From Candidatus Nomurabacteria bacterium RIFOXYD2_FULL_35_12 (lineage in GTDB: Bacteria > Patescibacteriota > Minisyncoccia > Phycocordibacterales > UBA9973), in NCBI GenBank assembly GCA_001786365.1, contig MFWK01000023.1, positions 1 through 15,603 on the forward strand: DNA of 15,603 bases. The letters are read 5' to 3'. The position numbers were made by a program, and so were the translations under genes. Position 1 is the first letter of the stretch. The number at the start of each line of letters is the position of its first letter. The notes under the pieces are model-generated. The model worked only from the letters and a program-made list of their open reading frames with translations. It was not told the origin of the DNA and made no database searches. Shown piece after piece: positions 7,041 to 12,463 of the stretch.

Positions 7041-7811
7041 TTATTTAAGCCAACCGCTTATTGTTTGGACAAGCTGGTTGAGATAAATGTTAATTTTTGT
7101 TTGGAATTCTCCTCCGCCCATTGCCAGTTGGTTGGTCTGCGCGAGGTATAAGATGAATATGCCCATTAAGAGGAAAGTGGCGCCGGATAGCAAGTCGGCG
7201 ATGGAAAGAGTAATTTTTTTTCCGCCAATCGAGTAAGACAGACTTTTATTTGACTCCATAAGTCTTTGGGTAAAATCATTTTTATCCAAGAAATATGCAA
7301 TCAGGAAAAGCGGAGCGACCATGCCGAAAACATATGCCAGAGAATAGATTCCTCCCCAGAAAATGGAATTGGGCAACACCGATAAGGCGATGACCCCGGC
7401 CAAGACTGGGGCGCAACACATAGTCGCAAATCCCGAGAAAATACCCAGCATGAAAACAGAACCGGCATTTATAATTTTTAGTTTTGAATGAACCGAAAAC
7501 GGCATTGAGAAATGCCAACCCAGCAATATCGACGCGCCGAGGAACGCAAGGAGTATCCCGCCGATAATGAATATCGGGTCGTGATATTTGCTTAACAGCT
7601 TTCCTAATCCGGCTGCTCCCAATCCGAGTGGCAGAAATACCGCCAAAAGACCCAAGAAAAATACAAAAGTCATCTTGAGAACCTTTTGTTTTTCCCTGAA
7701 AATCGATCCAAGGTATGACGGCAATAATACGGTAATACAGCATGGCGCGAATAATGCGGCTATTCCGGCGATAAATGCGGTAATAAGCGATGCGATAATT
7801 AATGTTTCCAT
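7041..7811 (-). CDS. ccdA: CcdA-family thiol-disulfide membrane electron transporter
   Basis: This 256-residue protein has about six or seven membrane segments and the two half-repeats typical of the CcdA/DsbD core: FAPCCITVLLPSYLG (21-35, Cys24-Cys25) and FATMCCAPVLAGV (128-140, Cys132-Cys133). In this family a Cys in each half forms the redox pair that moves electrons from cytosolic thioredoxin to periplasmic partners. Both half-sites here have an extra adjacent Cys, which is a little unusual. It starts 2 bp after the redoxin gene, the classic arrangement of CcdA with its periplasmic thioredoxin-fold client. Base composition is noticeably more GC-rich than the small membrane genes further left. 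Confidence 0.82.
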   Translation of the reverse strand: METLIIASLITAFIAGIAALFAPCCITVLLPSYLGSIFREKQKVLKMTFVFFLGLLAVFLPLGLGAAGLGKLLSKYHDPIFIIGGILLAFLGASILLGWHFSMPFSVHSKLKIINAGSVFMLGIFSGFATMCCAPVLAGVIALSVLPNSIFWGGIYSLAYVFGMVAPLFLIAYFLDKNDFTQRLMESNKSLSYSIGGKKITLSIADLLSGATFLLMGIFILYLAQTNQLAMGGGEFQTKINIYLNQLVQTISGWLK

Positions 7812-7813
7812 AA

Positions 7814-8419
7814 TTATTTAAGTTTTTCTATTTCCTTGATTAATTTGTCGTTAGCCAAAGCCATGTTTGGGTCATCCATTGTGAATCTGATTATTCCTTC
7901 TTTATCGATAATGAAATAAGTATGACCGGGGAGAGAACCTGGATGCATGGACGAATTGAGATTTAACACATTATACGCTTTAGAAACAAAACGCGCAGTG
8001 TCAAAAATTATTTTTGACTTTGTCAGGTTGGTTGACTTGCTTACAATATCGAGCCACTGACTTTTCGGGTCTGTCACAATCGAGAAAGCCATTATGCTTT
8101 CGGTGTCAAATCTGGAATCATTGCCGAGTTCCGCCATTTGGTTCCAACAGGATGGATAGCACATTGATCCTTCGTTGAAGAAAAGAACGACATTTTTACC
8201 GAGATAATCGCTTAATTTAATTGTTTTTCCGTCAATTGATTCAAGCTCAAAATCAGGCGCTTTTTGCCCCACCGCTTCTTTGAAGTTGATTTTTTCTTTT
8301 ATTCCCGAGTCGGCCACATCTTTTATTTCGGAAGGTTTTTTGTTGCCGGTAAACAGAATCAGTCCGCCGATAATAATTACTATCGCGCTGATGAATATTT
8401 TATTGTTTAGTATTTTCAT
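7814..8419 (-). CDS. Membrane-anchored redoxin (AhpC/TSA-TlpA superfamily)
   Basis: This 201-residue protein has an N-terminal anchor (about 6-24) and a thioredoxin-fold redoxin domain (about 48-200) opening with VGQKAPDFELESIDGKTIKLSDY. The active region reads FFNEGSMCYPSCWNQM with Cys87 and Cys91, a C-x3-C spacing rather than the CxxC of TlpA/ResA or the T-x2-C of typical peroxiredoxins. A conserved cis-proline region LPGHTYFIIDKEG follows (164-174). It faces outside the cytoplasm and is probably reduced by the CcdA protein that follows 2 bp later. It could be a thiol reductase for copper-site cysteines or a peroxide reductase; the sequence alone does not decide. Confidence 0.8.
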   Translation of the reverse strand: MKILNNKIFISAIVIIIGGLILFTGNKKPSEIKDVADSGIKEKINFKEAVGQKAPDFELESIDGKTIKLSDYLGKNVVLFFNEGSMCYPSCWNQMAELGNDSRFDTESIMAFSIVTDPKSQWLDIVSKSTNLTKSKIIFDTARFVSKAYNVLNLNSSMHPGSLPGHTYFIIDKEGIIRFTMDDPNMALANDKLIKEIEKLK

Positions 8420-8444
8420 AATGATTGGTTTAAGTTAAAATAGT

Positions 8445-8468
8445 AAAAACCCCCTTGAAGGGATTTAA
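8445..8468 (-). terminator. GC-rich hairpin ending in U-run upstream of the redoxin gene
   Basis: On the minus strand the sequence AAATCCC-TTCAA-GGGGGTTTTT (8466 down to 8445) forms a short stem (CCC/GGG extended by A-U and G-U pairs) with a 5-nt loop and a U-run. It lies between the 136-residue gene and the redoxin gene and could end the csoR-copA transcript or attenuate entry into the downstream genes. The stem is short, so efficiency is uncertain. Confidence 0.45.
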
Positions 8469-8469
8469 A

Positions 8470-8512
8470 AGACATAGCTAAAAATTTTACGACAAAATTA
8501 AAAGCTATGTCT
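8470..8512 (-). terminator. Long hairpin overlapping the stop codon of the 136-residue gene
   Basis: A perfect 10-bp inverted repeat (agacatagct at 8470-8479, agctatgtct at 8503-8512) encloses a second stem (aatttt/aaaatt around acgac). The right arm overlaps the TAG stop (8505-8507) of the 136-residue gene. Only a short U-stretch follows on the minus strand, so this may act as an mRNA 3' stabiliser together with the next hairpin rather than a strong terminator by itself. Confidence 0.5.
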
Positions 8513-8915
8513 TATCTGAAAAAGACGGGCTATTTTCTAAAAGAGACAACCATTTTGTTAACTTGTTTTGATAGGTATATAAATTTTTATTATAAAGATG
8601 ATATTTCCATTTATATAAATACTGTTTTTGTTTTAAAAAATTTTGTTTGCCGAAAAAATACAGGATTATTCCCAGAATCAAAAATGAAAAGATGAATAAT
8701 GAAGAAAAGGTCGTTTTTGAAAACTGCTGCCAGTCATTGATATGGTTGAGACTATTATCGCATACAGAAAATCCATTCTCTGCATAAGGACAATTTACCA
8801 TCGGTGTTTCTGACATATGGTTGAATTTAAGTAGACCAAAAACCCCGATGCTTATATAAGCAAACAGAATTAGAAAACCAAAAAAAAGTTTTGCATTATG
8901 CGGTTTCATTTCCAT
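8505..8915 (-). CDS. Two-span membrane protein of unknown function
   Basis: This 136-residue protein has membrane segments at about 10-30 and 70-89, and between them an outside loop with Met34, Met39, Cys42 and Cys52 (MVNCPYAENGFSVCDNSLNH), a plausible disulfide or metal site. A basic, Tyr/Lys-rich cytosolic tail (about 90-136) follows. I do not recognise a named family. Its ATG overlaps the stop of the 41-residue microprotein (TAATG), so the two are likely translated together, and both follow copA in the CsoR-controlled transcript. A copper-export accessory role is inference from this position. A hairpin follows the stop codon. Confidence 0.6.
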   Translation of the reverse strand: MEMKPHNAKLFFGFLILFAYISIGVFGLLKFNHMSETPMVNCPYAENGFSVCDNSLNHINDWQQFSKTTFSSLFIFSFLILGIILYFFGKQNFLKQKQYLYKWKYHLYNKNLYTYQNKLTKWLSLLENSPSFSDKT

Positions 8916-9040
8916 TATTTATTGATTTGTTTGTAAAGCCAGACGCCGAACAGAATCAGATCGATTGTCACCACAATAGCGACAATCGCACCAAAACCCC
9001 CGCCCATCATTCCGCTATACCCGTATCCATATCCCATCAT
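8915..9040 (-). CDS. 41-residue Met/Gly/Tyr-rich single-span microprotein
   Basis: The frame encodes MMGYGYGYSGMMGGG at its start, a hydrophobic span (about 17-36) and the tail LYKQINK. The N-terminal Met pairs in a Gly/Tyr-rich, flexible head resemble methionine-rich Cu(I)-binding segments, and the head would face outside if the basic tail is cytosolic. The frame is bounded well: it starts 40 bp after copA and its TAA overlaps the ATG of the 136-residue gene. A second ATG directly follows the first, so the start could be either. No family name is known to me; function by context is copper handling beside CopA. Confidence 0.65.
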   Translation of the reverse strand: MMGYGYGYSGMMGGGFGAIVAIVVTIDLILFGVWLYKQINK

Positions 9041-9046
9041 ATAATG

Positions 9047-9074
9047 ATTATACTTTATTTTTTAAAAAAAGCAA
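9047..9074 (-). promoter_or_regulatory. Possible internal promoter before the microprotein gene
   Basis: On the minus strand TTGCTT (9074-9069) and TATAAT (9052-9047) are separated by 16 bp. The -10 is perfect, the -35 matches four of six. It would start transcription almost at the microprotein ATG, giving a leaderless or very short-leader message. In such AT-rich DNA a chance match is quite possible. Confidence 0.3.
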
Positions 9075-9080
9075 AATTAT

Positions 9081-11423
9081 TTATCGACCCGTGTTCTTTA
9101 ATCGGAGCGAGTTCAAAACGACGCTGATGCTGGAAAACGCCATTGCCACTGCGGCAAAGATTGGGTTAAGCAAAATTCCAAAGAACGGATAAAGGATTCC
9201 AGCCGCAACCGGAATAAAAGCAATATTATAGAAAAATGCCCAAAAAAGATTTTGTCTTATTATTTTTATCGTTCGTTTAGAGATTTTTATTACTTCCGGA
9301 ATAAGCATCAAATCTCCCCTCATTAAAGTAATGTTGGCTGACTCCATAGCAATATCCGTGCCTTCTCCCATAGCGATACCAACATTGGCTTGCGTAAGCG
9401 CCGGAGCATCATTTATCCCGTCGCCGATCATGGCAACAATTTTCCCTTGTTTCTGAAGCTCGCGCACTTTTTCCGATTTTTTATCGGGCAATACTTCGCT
9501 CATTACATTATCTATGTTTGCTTGCGTGGCGATAGCGCGGGCAGTTCGGTCGTTGTCTCCGGTGAGCATCCAGACATCTATATTATTTTTTTTGAGAACC
9601 CGCACCGCTTCAATTGATTCTTTTTTCAACACATCGGCGACAGCAAGCGCTCCTTTTAATTTTTTATCGACTACTAGGATAACTACCGTCTTTCCTTCAT
9701 TTTCAAGCTTCCTTATGTTGTTTTCATATGGAGAAATATCAAGACCAACTTCCGCAATTAATGCTCTGTTTCCCAGATATGCTTCAATTTTTCTAGATTG
9801 AATCTGTAAAAATCCGCGCAAGCCTTTTCCGGAAATAGCTTTAAAATCCTCCAATTTATAAAGTTCAATTTTCTCTTTTACCACTTCATCCAAGATTGCT
9901 TTATCAAGCGGATGCGAAGATTTTTGGTCAATGCTTGCGGCGTATTGCAATATGGCCTGCGCCAGAGGATGTTCCGACCGCTGTTCGAGCGAAGCGGCAA
10001 GATTCAGGATTTCTGTCCGATGACCTTCATTGAATGCTATAATATCAGTCAATTGCGGTTTTCCTTCCGTCAGGGTGCCTGTTTTATCTAATATCACCGT
10101 GTCTATCTTGCCTCCAATCTCAAGCGAAGCAGCGTCTTTAATCAGGATTCCTTTACTTGCCGCGCTACCGGAAGAAACCATAATGGCCATAGGAGTAGCA
10201 AGGCCAAGGGCGCAAGGGCAGGCGATGATTAAAACCGCCACAAAGTTTATAAGGGCAAAAGTAAAAGCGGGAGCGGGTCCAAAGAAAAACCAAGTAGTAA
10301 AAGTCAAAACGGCAATAATGAACACTGCGGGAACAAAATAGGAAGAAACTAAATCAGCTAATCGCTGAATCGGAGCTTTTGAACCCTGAGCTTCTTCCAC
10401 CATTTTAATAATTTGCGAAAGCACAGTATCCTTGCCGATTTTAGTCGCGCGGAAAGTGAAGGTTCCGAATTTATTTATAGTGCTACCAATGACCGCGCTA
10501 TCAACTTTTTTATGGACTGGCATTGATTCTCCGGTAATCATTGATTCATCAATTTCCGAATCGCCTTCAACTATTTTTCCGTCAACTGGAATCCTTTCTC
10601 CGGGTCGGACAACTATCAAATTTCCCACCACAACATCAGCAACCGCTATTTCAACTTCCTTTCCGTCTTTTATGATTTTTGCGGTTTTGGGCTGTAAACC
10701 AATAAGCTTTTTAATGGCTTCCGAAGCTCTGCCTTTCATTAAAACTTCGAAGTATTTTCCTAAAAGGATTAGAACGATGATTATCGCCGAAGTGTCAAAA
10801 TAAATTGCCGGCGCTATGCCTCCTTTCGTGAAAAAGGAAGGAAGAACCGTGACTGCCACGCTGTAAAAATAAGCAGAGAGCGTGCCGATGGCAATTAAGG
10901 TGTTCATATCGGCAGTGCGATATTTTATGAGAAGCTTCAATCCGCTGTAAAATTGGAAACCAATCCAGAATTGCACAGGGGCAGTTAAAATTAAGAGAAT
11001 CCAATTATTATTTAAAATCTTCGGCACGAAAGAAAACCATTCGGGGAAACTGCCCAGAAATATAAAAAATGCAAGAATGCCACCGATAATTAATTTGAGC
11101 CTCATCTCTTTCATCTGGCTCTCTCGTTCCATCTCCATATGATTATGTTGGGGAGAATTCATATCCATATCCGGCATTTTCACTATTTCCTCTTTTTTAT
11201 GGGAGTTAGTCTTATTAATAACAAGATGATACCCGACTAATTCCACCGTTTTTTCAATACCTGATTCAGTAATAGTGTTTTCATCAAATTCAATCAGGGC
11301 CGATTCAGAAGCAAAACTAACGGAAGCCGAATGCACGCCGACTGTTTTGCCAAGCACGCGTTCAATCGTCGCCACACAGCTGGCGCAATGCATTCCGTGA
11401 ACCTTGTATGTTTCTTTTTTCAT
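9081..11423 (-). CDS. copA: Cu(+)-exporting P1B-type ATPase CopA
   Basis: This 780-residue ATPase pumps cytosolic Cu(I) outward. It has one N-terminal HMA domain (GMHCASC, Cys13 and Cys16), a His/Met-rich linker (about 83-107), eight predicted membrane segments, the actuator motif TGES (297-300), the transport-site CPC (402-404), the phosphorylated Asp in DKTGT (446-450), TGDND (621-625) and GDGINDAP (667-674). Cu(I) specificity is supported by Tyr732-Asn733 in the seventh span and MAFSS (761-765) in the eighth. The nucleotide-binding domain is odd: the HP motif that contacts ATP occurs twice, SEHPLA at 483-488 and SSHPLD at 502-507, inside two 19-residue units. It starts 4 bp after csoR and so shares its copper-induced transcript. 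Confidence 0.97.
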   Translation of the reverse strand: MKKETYKVHGMHCASCVATIERVLGKTVGVHSASVSFASESALIEFDENTITESGIEKTVELVGYHLVINKTNSHKKEEIVKMPDMDMNSPQHNHMEMERESQMKEMRLKLIIGGILAFFIFLGSFPEWFSFVPKILNNNWILLILTAPVQFWIGFQFYSGLKLLIKYRTADMNTLIAIGTLSAYFYSVAVTVLPSFFTKGGIAPAIYFDTSAIIIVLILLGKYFEVLMKGRASEAIKKLIGLQPKTAKIIKDGKEVEIAVADVVVGNLIVVRPGERIPVDGKIVEGDSEIDESMITGESMPVHKKVDSAVIGSTINKFGTFTFRATKIGKDTVLSQIIKMVEEAQGSKAPIQRLADLVSSYFVPAVFIIAVLTFTTWFFFGPAPAFTFALINFVAVLIIACPCALGLATPMAIMVSSGSAASKGILIKDAASLEIGGKIDTVILDKTGTLTEGKPQLTDIIAFNEGHRTEILNLAASLEQRSEHPLAQAILQYAASIDQKSSHPLDKAILDEVVKEKIELYKLEDFKAISGKGLRGFLQIQSRKIEAYLGNRALIAEVGLDISPYENNIRKLENEGKTVVILVVDKKLKGALAVADVLKKESIEAVRVLKKNNIDVWMLTGDNDRTARAIATQANIDNVMSEVLPDKKSEKVRELQKQGKIVAMIGDGINDAPALTQANVGIAMGEGTDIAMESANITLMRGDLMLIPEVIKISKRTIKIIRQNLFWAFFYNIAFIPVAAGILYPFFGILLNPIFAAVAMAFSSISVVLNSLRLKNTGR

Positions 11424-11427
11424 GTTT

Positions 11428-11691
11428 TTATTTTCTTTTAAGTTTGTAAACTTTCAACATTTCTTTAGTAGCTTCATTGGTGTGGCCTTTTTTTATTTGA
11501 TTTACTAGACAATGCCCTAGATGACCTTCCATCAAAACGTCTTCTATATTGGAAAGGCCTTGTTTAACGGCAGATGTCTGAGTAATGACATCAATGCAAT
11601 AAATGTCATTGTCTATCATTTTTTGTAGTCCGCGAACTTGACCCTCTAAAATCTTTAACCTTCTGATAAGTTTTTGTTTATTTGTGTGCAT
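11428..11691 (-). CDS. csoR: CsoR-type copper-sensing repressor
   Basis: This 87-residue all-helical protein belongs to the CsoR/RcnR/FrmR family. The Cu(I) ligand triad of CsoR is present with correct spacing: Cys32 in IYCIDVITQ, and His57 and Cys61 in EGHLGHC. RcnR- or FrmR-type N-terminal ligands (His3-type followed by a different set) are not a better fit, although a His is at position 2. In the apo form CsoR binds a GC-rich palindrome in its own promoter and releases it on binding Cu(I). Such a palindrome sits in the promoter just upstream (11807-11824). The ATG is abutted by an inverted-repeat arm and has GGG directly before it, not a normal Shine-Dalgarno sequence. copA follows after 4 bp. 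Confidence 0.93.
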   Translation of the reverse strand: MHTNKQKLIRRLKILEGQVRGLQKMIDNDIYCIDVITQTSAVKQGLSNIEDVLMEGHLGHCLVNQIKKGHTNEATKEMLKVYKLKRK

Positions 11692-11790
11692 CCCGTACGA
11701 AGTAAAAGATATTTTTTCTTTTACTTTAAATTAAATAATAATCAAAATTTTACTTCCCGTAAGAACATATAACATGTACTTCGTACGGGA
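11691..11790 (-). repeat. 14-bp perfect inverted repeat bracketing the csoR leader
   Basis: The arms are tcccgtacgaagta at 11691-11704 and tacttcgtacggga at 11777-11790, 72 bp apart and perfectly complementary; the match extends to about 18 bp with one mismatch. In the mRNA the 5' arm begins within a few nucleotides of the predicted start, and the 3' arm ends on the A of the csoR start codon, so pairing would bury the start site. Each arm also contains the palindrome cgtacg, so a protein-binding role at the DNA level is possible. Confidence 0.7.
11700..11726 (-). promoter_or_regulatory. Local leader hairpin overlapping the long-range csoR stem
   Basis: In the csoR leader AAGTAAAAGA (11726-11717) and TCTTTTACTT (11709-11700) form a perfect 10-bp stem with a 7-nt loop. 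Its 3' arm shares 11700-11704 with the long inverted repeat, so the two folds compete for five bases. Forming the local hairpin would leave CGTACGGG and the ATG free. A regulatory switch is inference. Confidence 0.4.
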
Positions 11791-11801
11791 GGCATACTAA
11801 A

Positions 11802-11830
11802 AGCATATACCCCCTAGGGGGTATTGTCAA
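11802..11830 (-). promoter_or_regulatory. Sigma70-like promoter of csoR-copA
   Basis: On the minus strand TTGACA (11830-11825, perfect -35) and TATGCT (11807-11802, -10) are separated by exactly 17 bp. The start of transcription would be near 11795, giving a leader of about 100 nt. The spacer is filled by the CsoR-type operator. It lies only 10 bp after the end of the adenosyltransferase gene. Confidence 0.85.
11807..11824. promoter_or_regulatory. CsoR operator palindrome
   Basis: ATACCCCCTAGGGGGTAT is a perfect 18-bp palindrome with the C-run/G-run core flanked by AT steps that is typical of CsoR operators (TACCC...GGGTA). It occupies the promoter spacer between -35 and -10, so bound CsoR should block RNA polymerase. 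It is the only such site I found in the window. Confidence 0.9.
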
Positions 11831-11840
11831 GTATTACATT

Positions 11841-12431
11841 TTATTTGTATTTAGGCTTTTCTTCTTTTATATTAGCGAAATGGTTAAAGGCTCTAGCAAA
11901 AGCGTAGAGAACACTGGAGAGGCGATTTAAATAAGCCATAGTTCCTGCCCCGTAGGAAGTACTCTTTCCTTCGGGGTCCTTGCTGATTTTAGTTTTACTT
12001 TCTTCTATCACAGCAATGACTCGTCTTTCTGCTCGGCGGGCTATAGTGCGAGCTACGTCAGAGAGGGTAGCGAGCTCTACTCCGCCGGAAACAAAGAATG
12101 TTTTAATCGGTGGAAGTATTTTTTCTATGCCATCAATAATTTCTTCAAGCTGTTTTACTTTTTCTACTGAAATAGTTTTTTCTGCTCCTGCTAATTCGGC
12201 TTGGATTATAAAAAGATCTTGCTGGATATTATCAATAGTTTCGGAAACTTTTAATTCATTATTAGGTAGTTTGAATTTTATGTTTTCAGATTTAATTTTA
12301 ATTAATCCAAGAAAAGAATTTATTTCATCGAGCGAACCGAGTGCCTCGGCGATTGCAGAGCTTTTAGAAATTCTCTGATCACAGCCGAAAGTTTTCGTTG
12401 TTCCATTGTCTCCTTTTCTTGTGTATAACAT
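11841..12431 (-). CDS. pduO: PduO-type cob(I)alamin adenosyltransferase
   Basis: This 196-residue cytosolic enzyme transfers the adenosyl group of ATP to cob(I)alamin, making adenosylcobalamin. Family motifs are present: the N-terminal ATP loop TRKGDNGTT (4-12), the middle helix LSDVARTIARRAERR (123-137) with the basic residues that bind ATP and corrinoid, and the C-terminal LNRLSSVLYAFAR (168-180). The length is normal. It directly follows the gene for the adenosylcobalamin-dependent reductase, for which it supplies cofactor. Unlike most genes here it has a strong Shine-Dalgarno sequence (GGAGGGG, 4 bp before ATG). No terminator is evident after it, so transcription may run on into csoR. Confidence 0.92.
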   Translation of the reverse strand: MLYTRKGDNGTTKTFGCDQRISKSSAIAEALGSLDEINSFLGLIKIKSENIKFKLPNNELKVSETIDNIQQDLFIIQAELAGAEKTISVEKVKQLEEIIDGIEKILPPIKTFFVSGGVELATLSDVARTIARRAERRVIAVIEESKTKISKDPEGKSTSYGAGTMAYLNRLSSVLYAFARAFNHFANIKEEKPKYK

Positions 12432-12435
12432 AAAA

Positions 12436-12442
12436 CCCCTCC
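12436..12442 (-). promoter_or_regulatory. Strong Shine-Dalgarno sequence of the adenosyltransferase gene
   Basis: GGAGGGG on the minus strand, 4 bp before the ATG at 12431, is the clearest ribosome-binding sequence in the window and fixes this start. It shows that anti-Shine-Dalgarno pairing is used at least sometimes here. Confidence 0.85.
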
Positions 12443-12463
12443 AGAATTATATTTTATAAGTTT

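Noticed and set aside
7282..7743. 153-residue open frame inside ccdA on the same strand
   Set aside because: It is an out-of-frame shadow of the ccdA coding sequence, lacks membrane or domain pattern, and ccdA itself is complete.
8450..8463. Second CsoR operator (accccct...agggat)
   Set aside because: Only one half-site matches well and the symmetry is broken; the hairpin-plus-U-run reading explains it better.
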